64,000 nucleotides of DNA from Thiogranum sp. (GTDB lineage Bacteria; Pseudomonadota; Gammaproteobacteria; DSM-19610). The position numbers and the translations under genes are program-made. The notes under the pieces were generated by a model, which saw only the letters and a list, made by a program, of their open reading frames with translations, did no database searches and was not told the origin of the DNA. Position 1 is the first letter of the stretch. Each line of letters opens with the position of its first letter. Location: positions 38,163 to 102,162 of the forward strand of contig JASBSN010000090.1 in the NCBI GenBank assembly GCA_030148915.1, given 5' to 3'. This document shows, in pieces, positions 8,238 through 16,538 of this stretch.

Positions 8238-9515
8238 GTGCTGAACGTGGAAGATGCGAAGATCGGCGTCATTGGTCTGGGCTATGTCGGTCTACCGCTG
8301 GCGGTGGCCTTCGCACGCCAGTGGCCGACGGTCGGCTTCGATGTCGATAGCACGCGAGTCGAGCAGCTGCTTGCTGGGCATGACAGTACACTGGAGGTTG
8401 GAGCGGACGAACTGGCTGCCGCCGCACAGTTGCAACTCACGGCGACAGCAGCGGCACTGGCAGAGTGCAACGTGTTCATTATCACCGTGCCGACGCCCGT
8501 GGACCGCCACAAACGACCGGATCTTGGCGCGCTGCGGGCCGCCAGCCGATTGGTGGGTGCTCACCTTCTGCGCGGCGGTGTGGTGATTGTTGAATCCACG
8601 GTTTACCCGGGTGCGACCGAAGAGGTCTGTGTGCCGCTGATCGAACAGGCTTCCGGCCTGGTGTTCAACCGCGATTTTTTTGCCGGCTACAGCCCGGAAA
8701 GAATCAATCCGGGTGATCGCCAGCACCGACTGGATGGCATCGTCAAAGTGACCTCCGGTTCCACAGCCGCGGCCGCGGATTTTGTCGATGCGCTGTATTG
8801 TCGCATTGTTCCGGCCGGTACCCATAAGGCCGCCAGCATCCGTGTGGCCGAAGCGGCCAAAGTCATTGAGAACACCCAGCGCGATCTGAACATCGCCCTG
8901 GTTAACGAGCTGGCGGTGATCTGCAACCGCCTGGGTATCGATACCCAGGAAGTACTGGAGGCCGCCGCCACCAAGTGGAACTTTTTGCCCTTTCGACCCG
9001 GGCTGGTGGGCGGGCATTGCGTGGGGGTGGACCCCTATTACTTGACGCATAAAGCCGAGGAGCTTGGCCACCACGCCGAGGTGATACTCGCCGGCAGGCG
9101 CATCAATGATACGATGGGCAGCTATATTGCCGGGCAGGTGTGCCGGCTGATGAGTCGCGCGCATCTGCCGGTGTGCGATGCGCGCATCCTGGTGCTGGGG
9201 CTGGCCTTTAAAGAGAACTGCCCCGATCTGCGCAACAGCGGTGTGGTCGACTTGATACGCGCCTTGCAGGAATGGGGCGCGGCGGTGGACGTGCACGACC
9301 CATGGGTCGACCCCGCCGATGCGCAACGTGAATACGCCATAGCGCCTGTCGCCGAGCCCCGGCATGGCTGCTACGAAGCCGTAGTGGTGGCAGTGGCGCA
9401 TCGGGAATTCATTCAACTGGGCGAAGCCGGTATTCGTATTTTTGGCAAGCCGGGCGGCGTCATTTATGACGTCAAACACGTGCTGCCGCGCAGCGCGGTG
9501 GACGGGCGGCTTTAA
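8238..9515 (+). CDS. UDP-N-acetylhexosamine 6-dehydrogenase, TviB/WbpO type
   Basis: The protein (about 425 residues) is a UDP-glucose/GDP-mannose dehydrogenase family member that oxidises C6 of a nucleotide sugar to a uronic acid with two NAD. It shows the Rossmann motif [11 protein letters not shown] near the N-terminus, the [12 protein letters not shown] stretch, the lysine-containing [13 protein letters not shown] segment and the catalytic-cysteine loop [14 protein letters not shown], which is typical of the TviB/WbpO group acting on UDP-GlcNAc or UDP-GalNAc. I prefer GTG at 8238 because CCAGGA lies 7 bases before it; an ATG at 8196 is in frame but adds 14 residues unlike the family. The epimerase follows by 26 bases. 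Confidence 0.85.
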   Translation: MLNVEDAKIGVIGLGYVGLPLAVAFARQWPTVGFDVDSTRVEQLLAGHDSTLEVGADELAAAAQLQLTATAAALAECNVFIITVPTPVDRHKRPDLGALRAASRLVGAHLLRGGVVIVESTVYPGATEEVCVPLIEQASGLVFNRDFFAGYSPERINPGDRQHRLDGIVKVTSGSTAAAADFVDALYCRIVPAGTHKAASIRVAEAAKVIENTQRDLNIALVNELAVICNRLGIDTQEVLEAAATKWNFLPFRPGLVGGHCVGVDPYYLTHKAEELGHHAEVILAGRRINDTMGSYIAGQVCRLMSRAHLPVCDARILVLGLAFKENCPDLRNSGVVDLIRALQEWGAAVDVHDPWVDPADAQREYAIAPVAEPRHGCYEAVVVAVAHREFIQLGEAGIRIFGKPGGVIYDVKHVLPRSAVDGRL

Positions 9516-9541
9516 CGCTTTCAATAACTTCGGGAAACACT

Positions 9542-10549
9542 ATGAAAGTTCTGATTACAGGTGCGGCGGGGTTTATCGGTAGTGCGCTGGCGCTGCGACT
9601 GCTGGAGCGCGGCGATACCGTGATCGGCATCGACAACCTCAACGATTATTACGATCCGTCGCTGAAAGAAGCGCGACTGGCGCGCACGCTCAAATACCCG
9701 GCGTTTACCGATATCCGTATCGATCTGGAAGACCGTGAGGGCATTGCGGCGCTATTCGCCAGCCAGCGTCCCGACCGCGTGGTCAACCTGGCCGCCCAGG
9801 CGGGGGTGCGCTACTCACTGGAAAACCCCAACGCTTACGTCGACACCAATCTGATGGGCTTCATGCACATCCTCGAAGGTTGTCGGCACAATGGGGTCGA
9901 GCACCTGGTCTACGCTTCCAGCAGCTCGGTGTACGGCTCGAACACCAAAATGCCGTTTTCCGTGCACGACAACGTCGACCACCCGGTGAGCATTTACGCC
10001 GCCACCAAAAAAGCCAACGAGCTGATGGCGCACACTTACAGCCATCTGTATCGCCTGCCGACTACCGGCCTGCGGTTCTTTACGGTATACGGCCCGTGGG
10101 GCCGACCGGACATGGCGCTGTTCAAGTTCACCCACCAGATTCTCGCCGGCCTTCCTATCGATGTGTTCAACTACGGCAAGCACCGCCGCGATTTCACCTA
10201 TATCGATGACATCGTCGAAGGCGTGGTTCGGACCCTGGATCACATCCCTCAGCCCAATCCCGAATGGTCGGGAGACCGGCCCGACTCGGCCACCAGTACG
10301 GCGCCCTACGCGCTGTACAATATCGGCAATAACGAGCCGGTGGAACTGATGCGTTATATCGAGGTGCTGGAAGACTGTCTGGGCAAAAAAGCCGAGAAGA
10401 ACCTGTTGCCGCTGCAACCCGGCGACGTGCCCGATACCTACGCCGATGTGCAGGACCTGGTGCGCGACGTCGGTTACAAACCGGACATGCCGGTCGAGCA
10501 GGGCATTGCCAACTTCGTCTCCTGGTATCGGGAGTATTTCGGCGCATAG
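9542..10549 (+). CDS. UDP-uronate 4-epimerase-like SDR protein
   Basis: This 335-residue extended short-chain dehydrogenase has the NAD motif [14 protein letters not shown], the [11 protein letters not shown] motif, the serine triplet YASSSSVYG and the active-site YAATKK (YxxxK). The segments NDYYDPSLK and [14 protein letters not shown] are typical of UDP-glucuronate 4-epimerases (Cap1J/LpsL type). Together with the preceding dehydrogenase it would supply a UDP-galacturonate-type donor, the same logic as the TviB-TviC pair. It starts 26 bases after the dehydrogenase, and mutY starts 13 bases after its stop, so all are likely co-transcribed. The precise sugar (plain or N-acetylated) cannot be settled from sequence. 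Confidence 0.85.
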   Translation: MKVLITGAAGFIGSALALRLLERGDTVIGIDNLNDYYDPSLKEARLARTLKYPAFTDIRIDLEDREGIAALFASQRPDRVVNLAAQAGVRYSLENPNAYVDTNLMGFMHILEGCRHNGVEHLVYASSSSVYGSNTKMPFSVHDNVDHPVSIYAATKKANELMAHTYSHLYRLPTTGLRFFTVYGPWGRPDMALFKFTHQILAGLPIDVFNYGKHRRDFTYIDDIVEGVVRTLDHIPQPNPEWSGDRPDSATSTAPYALYNIGNNEPVELMRYIEVLEDCLGKKAEKNLLPLQPGDVPDTYADVQDLVRDVGYKPDMPVEQGIANFVSWYREYFGA

Positions 10550-10562
10550 TGCAATTGGCGAC

Positions 10563-11675
10563 GTGACGCAGAAAAGTTTTTCGCAGCGTGTATTGCGCTG
10601 GTTCGACCGCCACGGCCGCAAGCACCTGCCGTGGCAACAACAGGCCACGCCGTACCGCGTGTGGGTCTCGGAAATCATGCTGCAACAGACTCAGGTGCAG
10701 ACCGTGATCCCGTACTACGAGCGCTTCATGCAGCGCTTTCCCGACCTGCCTGCCTTGGCCGATGCGCCCCTGGATGACGTGTTGCATCATTGGTCGGGGC
10801 TCGGCTACTACGCCCGCGCGCGCAACCTGCACCTGGCCGCCAGACAGATTTGCAATCAACACCAGGGCGTGTTTCCCACGGACTTCGAGACGATCAATCG
10901 CCTGCCCGGGATAGGCCGCTCGACCGCCGGCGCTATCCTGTCGCTGGCCGGCGGCCAGCGCTTTGCGATTCTGGACGGTAACGTCAAGCGCGTACTGGCG
11001 CGTTTCTACGCCATCGAGGGCTGGCCCGGCAACAGTGCTGTGCTGAAAGAGCTGTGGCGGTTGTCCGAGGCGCTCACCCCTGAGCACCGCGTGGCGGCGT
11101 TCAATCAGGCCATGATGGATCTGGGCGCCACGCTGTGCACACGCGGCGCGCCGGCCTGTGAGCGCTGTCCGCTCGCCGACGAGTGTCGTGCCCGCGCGCT
11201 GGGTTCCCAGCGCGCATTTCCCAGCCCCAAGCCGCGCCGCACCAGCCCGCTGCGCGAGACCCACATGCTGATGCTGGTCACGGCGAACGAAGCTTATTTG
11301 CAACAGCGCCCGGCACAGGGCATCTGGGGCGGGCTGTGGAGTTTTCCCCAGTTCGATACCCATGAGGCGATGATCGCCTGGTGTGATACGCGTGCGCTGG
11401 ACAGCAGCGCGCTCGAGGCGCAGGCGGTGGTGCGCCATACCTTCAGTCACTTCCGCCTGGATATCACCCCATACCGGTTGGAGCTAAAAAACCCCGTGTT
11501 TTCAGTGATGGAAGCAGGGGGGCTCTGGTATAAACTGCGCAGTGCCGAGGCCGTGGGCCTGGCGGCTCCGGTGCAGCGCCTGCTGGAGCGCCTGCAACCA
11601 CCGACAGAAGAGGACATAAGGCATGGCACGAATGGTGAACTGCGTAAAACTGGGCCACGAAGCCGAAGGGCTTGA
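10563..11675 (+). CDS. mutY: A/G-specific adenine glycosylase MutY
   Basis: MutY removes adenine mispaired with 8-oxoguanine. From GTG 10563 the protein has 370 residues. Visible are the catalytic Glu in SEIMLQQT (about 37), the helix-hairpin-helix [12 protein letters not shown], the catalytic Asp in [12 protein letters not shown] (about 138), the iron-sulfur cysteines spaced C-x6-C-x2-C-x5-C (about 192-208), and a C-terminal NUDIX-like 8-oxoG recognition domain with [12 protein letters not shown] and FSHFRLDI. The frame is open far upstream inside the epimerase gene, but homology begins near this GTG. The last 17 codons overlap the start of yggX by 53 bases, giving a basic C-terminal tail. 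Confidence 0.93.
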   Translation: MTQKSFSQRVLRWFDRHGRKHLPWQQQATPYRVWVSEIMLQQTQVQTVIPYYERFMQRFPDLPALADAPLDDVLHHWSGLGYYARARNLHLAARQICNQHQGVFPTDFETINRLPGIGRSTAGAILSLAGGQRFAILDGNVKRVLARFYAIEGWPGNSAVLKELWRLSEALTPEHRVAAFNQAMMDLGATLCTRGAPACERCPLADECRARALGSQRAFPSPKPRRTSPLRETHMLMLVTANEAYLQQRPAQGIWGGLWSFPQFDTHEAMIAWCDTRALDSSALEAQAVVRHTFSHFRLDITPYRLELKNPVFSVMEAGGLWYKLRSAEAVGLAAPVQRLLERLQPPTEEDIRHGTNGELRKTGPRSRRA

Positions 11676-11895
11676 CCGGCCGACGTATCCCGGAGAGCTC
11701 GGCAAGCGCATCTACGCCTCGGTGTCCAAGGAAGGCTGGCAGCAGTGGATGAAACACCAAACCATACTGATCAACGAATACCGCCTGTCACCGATGGAGC
11801 CGAAAGCCCGTCAGTTTCTCGAAGAGCAGATGGAAAAGTTCTTTTTCGGCGAGGGCGCGGAAACTCCGCCGGATTTTGTGGCCCCGTCGAAATAG
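11623..11895 (+). CDS. yggX: Fe(2+)-trafficking / oxidative damage protection protein YggX
   Basis: YggX is a small cytosolic protein that protects iron-sulfur clusters from oxidative damage. The 90-residue product is full length, with the conserved Cys at residue 7 in MVNCVKLG, then [26 protein letters not shown] and the C-terminal [10 protein letters not shown]. It follows mutY, its usual partner, but starts 53 bases inside the mutY frame, so the two are probably translationally coupled. The downstream 100 bases lead to tRNA-Phe. Confidence 0.95.
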   Translation: MARMVNCVKLGHEAEGLDRPTYPGELGKRIYASVSKEGWQQWMKHQTILINEYRLSPMEPKARQFLEEQMEKFFFGEGAETPPDFVAPSK

Positions 11896-12002
11896 CCGTC
11901 GAGCGCGTAGCGGAGGACCTAAGCGCCCGTTTTCCCGCTAAAAACCGCTGGCGCGCTTGACTGTCCCGGTGACTCCCGGTTTAATACGCGCTGCCCTCCA
12001 AA

Positions 12003-12078
12003 GGCCAGGTAGCTCAGTTGGTAGAGCAGGGGACTGAAAATCCCCGTGTCGGCAGTTCGATTCTGTCCCTGGCCACCA
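12003..12078 (+). tRNA. tRNA-Phe (GAA)
   Basis: The 76-base sequence folds as a canonical tRNA: acceptor GGCCAGG/CCTGGCC, D arm GCTC/GAGC, anticodon stem GGGGA/TCCCC with GAA in the loop, a T arm with GTTCGATTC, and an encoded ACCA end. Confidence 0.96.
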
Positions 12079-12411
12079 TTTAATCAATAGGTTAATAGTT
12101 TTTCCTGTGACCTGTCAGGTTGATCCCTGAGCACTTCACGCCTTCTCATAATCCGTTGGTTCCATCCCAGGTTCGAGTCTGGGGGCGGTTAGCAAAACAA
12201 GCGGAAAATTCTACTTCGAAAGCCGATAAGCCAGGGCGCTACTCACACCGTTTACTCGCGCGATCCACCTCTATTACATCTGCTTCATTCGTTCGTAGGC
12301 CCGGGCAACGCTCTCGATGGGCGAGTCCTGAAAACCACTTTAAGATCTATGGAATTGCGCCGCTACTACCACTAACGTCACAATAAATTATTTTTCCAGA
12401 GGGGCAAATCA
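12079..12411. other. Intergenic region between tRNA-Phe and the CsgG operon
   Basis: This 333-base gap holds a tRNA-like remnant (about 12128-12194) and otherwise no coding sequence that I can support. The last 40 bases before the CsgG-like gene are AT-rich, and CAGAGGGG serves as its ribosome-binding site. No integrase or direct repeat of the tRNA-Phe 3' end was found. Confidence 0.6.
12128..12194 (+). pseudogene. Degenerate tRNA-like remnant (Met/CAT type)
   Basis: The segment contains GAGCACTTCA as in a D arm, CTCATAA as in a CAT anticodon loop, and CCCAGGTTCGAGTCTGGG as in a T arm. These are in tRNA order, but no intact acceptor stem can be formed, the T-arm pairing is imperfect and the anticodon stem is interrupted. 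It therefore looks like a decayed tRNA, most similar to elongator tRNA-Met, 50 bases after tRNA-Phe. It may instead be a chance resemblance or the scar of an integration event. Confidence 0.45.
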
Positions 12412-13113
12412 ATGTTAGATGTATTCAGCTCGAGAATCGCTCGAGCGGGATGGCTGGCGATTGTCGCCATGACGACTGCTGTTATTGCCGGTTGTGCGAC
12501 TGAAGCACATCGGACGCTCGAAACACAAACTGTAGCCAGTCATGGCACCGTTTATAACGGGCCCCGGTACGTGCTCATGGTCGGAAAGTTCCAGAATCGT
12601 TCCAGTTATATGCAAGGGATATTTTCGGACGGACTCGACCAGCTTGGTAACCAGGCCAAGACCATCTTGAAAACACACCTCCAGATGACCAACCGTTTCA
12701 CAGTGGTTGATCGCCAGAACATGGATGAAATCGCACGCGAGGCAGGATTGCGTGGTGAGACCATGGCTGTGAAGGGCGCACAGGTGGCGATCACCGGCGA
12801 TGTCACCGAATTTGGCCGGCGCACGACGGGAGATCACCAGTTATTCGGTATTCTCGGTTCAAGTAAGAAACAAACCGCTTACGCCAAGGTCATGCTCAAC
12901 GTTGTCGATGTTAGAACTTCCGAAATTATTTATTCGGTGCAGGGTGCCGGTGAGTACGAACTCAGCAATCGTGAGATCGTCGGTTTCGGTGGCACCGCCG
13001 GCTATGATGCCACTCTTAACGGGAAGGTTCTGAATCTGGCGATTACCGAGGTTGTCGATAAGCTGGTGGCAGGTTTGCAGGCCGGCGAGTGGTCACTTTC
13101 GGGGGCGCGATAA
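12412..13113 (+). CDS. CsgG-family outer-membrane lipoprotein
   Basis: The 233-residue protein has a signal peptide with lipobox VIAGC (Cys about 28) followed by a CsgG-like domain: VLMVGKFQNRSS, a FTVVDRQNMDEIAREAGL helix and AQVAITGDVTEFG. CsgG relatives form nonameric outer-membrane secretion pores for curli; many family members outside curli operons have unknown roles. Here it starts a three-gene lipoprotein operon with DUF4810 and DUF799 (GNA1162-like) genes, the arrangement known in Neisseria and many Proteobacteria. Its stop overlaps the next start by one base (TAATG). No curli subunit genes are nearby, so curli export is unlikely. Confidence 0.85.
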   Translation: MLDVFSSRIARAGWLAIVAMTTAVIAGCATEAHRTLETQTVASHGTVYNGPRYVLMVGKFQNRSSYMQGIFSDGLDQLGNQAKTILKTHLQMTNRFTVVDRQNMDEIAREAGLRGETMAVKGAQVAITGDVTEFGRRTTGDHQLFGILGSSKKQTAYAKVMLNVVDVRTSEIIYSVQGAGEYELSNREIVGFGGTAGYDATLNGKVLNLAITEVVDKLVAGLQAGEWSLSGAR

Positions 13114-13484
13114 TGACAAGGGTGTCTCAGGTAACGATCTTGACGGCGATTACGGCAGCGTTGCTGATTTCCGGCTGCGCGACGCAGAAACCGCCGATCT
13201 ACCGTTGGGGGCAATACGAACAACTGGTCTACGAAATGTACGCCGAACCCGGTAAGGCTGAGCCTGGCACCCAAGTCCAGATTCTTTCTGAAGACCTCGA
13301 GCGTACCCTTGCCGAAGGCAAGCGCGTGCCGCCGGGTGTGCATGCCCACCTTGGGTATATGTATTTTATACAGGGTAATGAACGCGCAGCGATGAATGAG
13401 TTTGCCACCGAAAGACAACTGTTTCCGGAGTCGACCATGTTGATTGACGGAATGCTCGAACGTATGCAGCGGGATGCACAATGA
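13113..13484 (+). CDS. DUF4810 lipoprotein
   Basis: From ATG 13113 the product has 123 residues with lipobox LLISGC and then the DUF4810 signature PPIYRWGQYEQLVYEMY. A tetratricopeptide-like segment, GVHAHLGYMYFIQGNERAAMNEFATERQLFPES, follows. An ATG 24 bases upstream is in frame, but the chosen start is coupled to the CsgG-like stop and precedes the basic signal-peptide region directly. DUF4810 lipoproteins accompany CsgG and DUF799 proteins; their biochemical role is not established. The next gene overlaps by 4 bases. Confidence 0.82.
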   Translation: MTRVSQVTILTAITAALLISGCATQKPPIYRWGQYEQLVYEMYAEPGKAEPGTQVQILSEDLERTLAEGKRVPPGVHAHLGYMYFIQGNERAAMNEFATERQLFPESTMLIDGMLERMQRDAQ

Positions 13485-14152
13485 TGCGCAGACAACAATC
13501 TATTTCTGTCACCTGGATGATGTTGCTGGCGCTGGGCGTCAGCGGTTGCGCCACTACGCAACAACCCCACGACTACAGCAGCTATCGCGCCCATATGCCG
13601 CGTTCCGTGCTGGTCATGCCGCCCATCAACGACTCCGTCGAAGCCGACGCGTCCTATGTTTATCTGTCGACGATAACCCGCCCACTGGCCGAAGCCGGTT
13701 ACTATGTATTTCCGGTGGCGGTCGTCGATAATTTCATGAAGGAAAACGGCCTGCCGACCCCGGCTGAAATGAACGCTGTACCACTGGAGAAAATTGGCAA
13801 TATCATTGGTGCAGATACCGTGCTGTATATCCACATCGAGGACTGGGGGCAGAAGTACAGAATTCTCGCCTCAACCACCGTGGTGAAAGCGCGTGCTAAG
13901 CTGGTTGATGTGAAGACGGGCGCAACGCTCTGGGAAGGCGCTGCACAAGCTGCGGAGGGATCGGGAGACGGAGGCGGTGGTCTCCTCGGTATGGTGGTTG
14001 CTGCGGCCATCGACCAGATCGTTGATTCCTCCACCGGTCGTGTGCACAAGCTATCCAGCATGGCGAACCACAGCATGATTTTGAATTCCCAGAATGGTCT
14101 GTTGCTGGGCCCCTATAACCCAGACTATGCAGCGGATGCTCGCGGGCGCTGA
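13481..14152 (+). CDS. DUF799 (GNA1162-like) lipoprotein
   Basis: The 223-residue product has lipobox GVSGC (Cys about 23) and the DUF799 core: RSVLVMPPINDSVEADASY, AEAGYYVFPVAVVDNFMKENG, IGADTVLYIHIEDWG, and a Gly-rich turn GDGGGGLLG. The family's meningococcal member GNA1162 is a surface-exposed lipoprotein antigen whose fold resembles the TolB N-terminal/CsgG-type alpha-beta domain. It closes the three-lipoprotein operon and overlaps the DUF4810 gene by 4 bases. All three proteins should reach the outer membrane by the Lol pathway and probably form one complex. Confidence 0.85.
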   Translation: MMRRQQSISVTWMMLLALGVSGCATTQQPHDYSSYRAHMPRSVLVMPPINDSVEADASYVYLSTITRPLAEAGYYVFPVAVVDNFMKENGLPTPAEMNAVPLEKIGNIIGADTVLYIHIEDWGQKYRILASTTVVKARAKLVDVKTGATLWEGAAQAAEGSGDGGGGLLGMVVAAAIDQIVDSSTGRVHKLSSMANHSMILNSQNGLLLGPYNPDYAADARGR

Positions 14153-14330
14153 CCGGCTGCAAAGTAATCAATGGCTTATTGATTGTTTGACCCCTGAAAG
14201 TCGCCCTGTCGGCAGTTTAGTGTCCTGCCCGCCCGCTATTTCCCGACGCCGTCCATAGGCGGAAGCCAGAACGCGGCCGATCTGTTACGCTATTTCCGGA
14301 TGATCTGGATATTGTTTCATGGAGGAAGCA

Positions 14331-14756
14331 ATGCCTGCCTTTACCGACCTCGCGGTAACCACCGCGTTTATTGCCGTGTTCTTTCCGTTTTCCCCGGTGT
14401 CAGCCGATGTGTATCGTTGCGAACTGGCCGATGGGCGGCTGAGTTTTCAGCAGATTCCCTGTCATAGCGACAGCAAACCGATGGTGCTCGATGACCGGCA
14501 AAGCGGCTGGTCCGCCTTGCGCCCCGGTGAACAGGCCTTGCTGAACAGCTATCGCAAACAAGACGCGGGGCGTCATCGTAAGCCCTCTGGCGCGAAGAAA
14601 AAAGTGGTCGGAGAAAGCAAGGCTTGCTGGAACAAGCGCAAACAGCTGGAAGCGGTTCGCGCAAAGAGACATCGCGGCTATAAACTGAAAGAAAGTGGTG
14701 AGCTGCGCCGTAAGCGTAATAATTACGAGGACTATCTGCGCCAATTTTGCCCTTGA
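14331..14756 (+). CDS. DUF4124-domain exported protein
   Basis: The product (141 residues from ATG 14331) has an N-terminal hydrophobic signal ending near PVSA, then the short DUF4124 motif DVYRCELADGRLSFQQIPC. A basic Lys/Arg-rich C-terminal half with three further cysteines follows. The upstream in-frame ATG at 14319 is less likely because GGAGGAAGCA sits directly before ATG 14331. DUF4124 proteins are common periplasmic proteins of Gammaproteobacteria without known function. The gene stands alone, 178 bases after the lipoprotein operon. Confidence 0.75.
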   Translation: MPAFTDLAVTTAFIAVFFPFSPVSADVYRCELADGRLSFQQIPCHSDSKPMVLDDRQSGWSALRPGEQALLNSYRKQDAGRHRKPSGAKKKVVGESKACWNKRKQLEAVRAKRHRGYKLKESGELRRKRNNYEDYLRQFCP

Positions 14757-14845
14757 GCGTATCGGCGCGCAGCGATACCTGGGGCAAGCCATAGTGCACT
14801 GCGATGTCCATAGAATCGCGATATATATCGAGGTTGCTGTCACCG

Positions 14846-15097
14846 ATGAGCGGGGGAAACACCACGAAAGCGACTGGCTACAGAAAATCCCTGCGGAGCA
14901 ACGATCCTGAGTTTTTAACCGATATCGAGCTGCCGCGGCCGATTGCCGCCGGACGGGACTTGCTCGTGAAGATCAAGGCGGTTGCGGTTAATCCGGTGGA
15001 TTATAAAATTCGCCAGAAGATCGCGCCTAAGGGCAGCGCACGCGGCATTGTGCATGCTGTCGAAATAACCTTAGCCGATCAGGCCGCTATCGTTTGA
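14846..15097 (+). pseudogene. N-terminal remnant of a zinc-type alcohol dehydrogenase / quinone oxidoreductase
   Basis: From ATG 14846 the frame reads ATGYRKSL, then DPEFLTDIELPRPIAAGRDLLVKIKAVAVNPVDYKIRQ. This is the start of a medium-chain dehydrogenase of the zinc-binding alcohol dehydrogenase family (normal length about 335 residues). After some 60 residues the similarity ends; the frame continues with an unrelated tail and stops inside the convergent Cache gene. The NAD(P)-binding domain is absent on this strand downstream, so this is a truncated, probably inactive leftover, and the boundary near 15040 marks the deletion junction. Confidence 0.7.
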
Positions 15098-16067
15098 GCT
15101 GTGACGAATCGTCGCTGGAATCAGTGACCGTCGTTTTGCCAAACCAGAAGCTGATGTCCTTGGAAAGAAACTCTTCATAGTTGATGTACAGCGATCCGTC
15201 ACAGGAAAACGTAAGGCCGACCATGCCGTTGATCAGATTAAAAGACGCCGAGCGCAGATAAATATTTTCATCCGCGTCACGCAGCACTTTAAGCTGATTG
15301 AGTACCGGGGCGACACTTTCCTGAGGAACCTGCGCGCGATCGGTGTAAGGCCGTTTTGCATAGACGAGCATACGATCCGCGTCGATGAGTTCGTCCAGTG
15401 GATGAATCTGGTAGCAATAAGGGTCTTCCACGGTCCACACAGATATCCGTGAGCTTGAGAAGTGTATCTTGGCGTGAAATATACCCCGCTCCTGCATCAT
15501 GTCTGCGATGATCGCCAATACCTCATCGAGGCGCTGGTCCATGGCGCTGTGTGAGCGGGTCTGCATGAACAGCGTACTGCGGATGGCCGGGTCTCCGCGG
15601 TATTGAGTCCAGGCCGGGGCCGAGGGCTGCGTGTCCTGTTCGGGCAGGTGGTCGACCTGGAAGTCCGCGGCAATGAAGCCGAGCACGCGCTCATCGGGCC
15701 TGACGACACACATGGCGGTGATACAGGGCTGCAGGTTGAACTGGCTGATATAGACCTGCGACAAAGTCAGGCCCTGAAAGGGCAGCGTGTTGTTCATGAA
15801 CGGACGCCCGGACAAGGAGCGATGGCGCAAGGAGGGATCGACCTGGCGCGATTGCACATTGGAGGAAATGAGCATGCCGTTGACATCCACCGCATACATG
15901 AGATGGCAGTAGGGCAGCGTCTGTAACCCCTCCTGCAGCACGTGGTCGAGTGCGTTCGGATCCGGCCATTTCTGCGTGCACTTTCGTGCCAGCGCTTCCA
16001 TCGGGCCGATGGCCATCTGGGCTAGAACAGCTTTTTTGCGGGAAGTGACTTGCTTAAACCAGGACAT
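15087..16067 (-). CDS. Cache/PDC sensor-domain protein without recognised output domain
   Basis: The 326-residue protein contains a PDC/Cache-like sensory fold in its first half: LPYCHLMYAVDVNGMLISSNV, RSLSGRPFMNN and VLGFIAADFQVDHLP are typical of domains that bind small ligands in chemoreceptors and kinases. The second half is an uncharacterised conserved region. I saw no convincing signal peptide or membrane helix, and no kinase, GGDEF or methyl-accepting domain. It is divergent from the chemoreceptor gene across a 471-base gap containing a cyclic-di-GMP riboswitch, which suggests a shared signalling task. The function is unknown; the Cache assignment is by motif only. Confidence 0.6.
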   Translation of the reverse strand: MSWFKQVTSRKKAVLAQMAIGPMEALARKCTQKWPDPNALDHVLQEGLQTLPYCHLMYAVDVNGMLISSNVQSRQVDPSLRHRSLSGRPFMNNTLPFQGLTLSQVYISQFNLQPCITAMCVVRPDERVLGFIAADFQVDHLPEQDTQPSAPAWTQYRGDPAIRSTLFMQTRSHSAMDQRLDEVLAIIADMMQERGIFHAKIHFSSSRISVWTVEDPYCYQIHPLDELIDADRMLVYAKRPYTDRAQVPQESVAPVLNQLKVLRDADENIYLRSASFNLINGMVGLTFSCDGSLYINYEEFLSKDISFWFGKTTVTDSSDDSSQLKR

Positions 16068-16311
16068 AATCCGTTACAGTTACCGTTGATCGTCAGTGGG
16101 GGAGACTACAGGTTTCATATTACGATTGTTGTTTTCTTTTGCTGGAACTGCCAAGTCAGGAACTGATTTACAAAGCAAAAGTCTTGCCAAAATACCTGGA
16201 GTACAGGCGGCGAGTGCTCAAATTGCGCAGTCACTCAAGATTTTCCGCGGAGGTCCGATACAGCCACAGTGAGTCTCGCCACGCTCCGGGTAAGGTGAGT
16301 GCGCGCGAGAG

Positions 16312-16409
16312 GTTCTGTATAAGGGCAACCCCGACCGAAAGGACGGGGGCGCAAAGTTACCGGTCTAAGAGGTGTAAGCTTTATGATAGCGGGACTGCCG
16401 GAATTAAGG
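16312..16409 (+). promoter_or_regulatory. GEMM-I cyclic-di-GMP riboswitch
   Basis: The leader contains the ordered GEMM-I core: AGGGCAA, a P1b-type stem CCCCG/CGGGG capped by a GAAA tetraloop, then CGCAAAG, ACCGGTCTAA, a variable stem, GATAGC and GGGACTGCCGG. This matches the aptamer consensus exemplified by Vibrio cholerae Vc2, with the tetraloop and the conserved GGCAA and CGCAAAG strands in place. It lies 130 bases upstream of a chemoreceptor that carries a PilZ domain. GEMM-I elements sense cyclic di-GMP and often control motility, chemotaxis and surface genes. The outer boundaries are approximate. Confidence 0.88.
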
Positions 16410-16411
16410 TC

Positions 16412-16430
16412 CGACACGGGAGTTGTGTCG
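16412..16430 (+). promoter_or_regulatory. Hairpin directly after the riboswitch (possible expression platform)
   Basis: A 6-bp stem CGACAC/GTGTCG with a 7-base loop follows the aptamer by two bases. No T-run follows, so it is not a standard intrinsic terminator. It may be part of the switching platform or only a structural spacer; the ribosome-binding site is about 100 bases further on. Confidence 0.4.
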
Positions 16431-16538
16431 TGCTGTGCTTGCACTATCGCCAACCTGTTCCCAGTAAACCTCTATATATACGGCCGCCCAGCTGATGCCC
16501 GGACGCTGACCGACTAACCAATAACGAAGAGGAATGTC

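Larger units (their letters stand above)
16068..16538. other. Regulatory intergenic region with riboswitch leader
   Basis: These 471 bases separate the divergent Cache and chemoreceptor genes. The plus-strand half carries a GEMM-I riboswitch (about 16312-16409), a following hairpin, about 100 bases of further leader and the ribosome-binding site AAGAGGA. The first 240 bases hold no recognised gene and should contain both promoters; I could not assign -35/-10 boxes with confidence. Confidence 0.65.

Noticed and set aside
12412-14152. Curli secretion operon
   Set aside because: Only a CsgG relative is present; there is no CsgA, CsgB, CsgE or CsgF, and the neighbours are DUF4810 and DUF799 lipoproteins.
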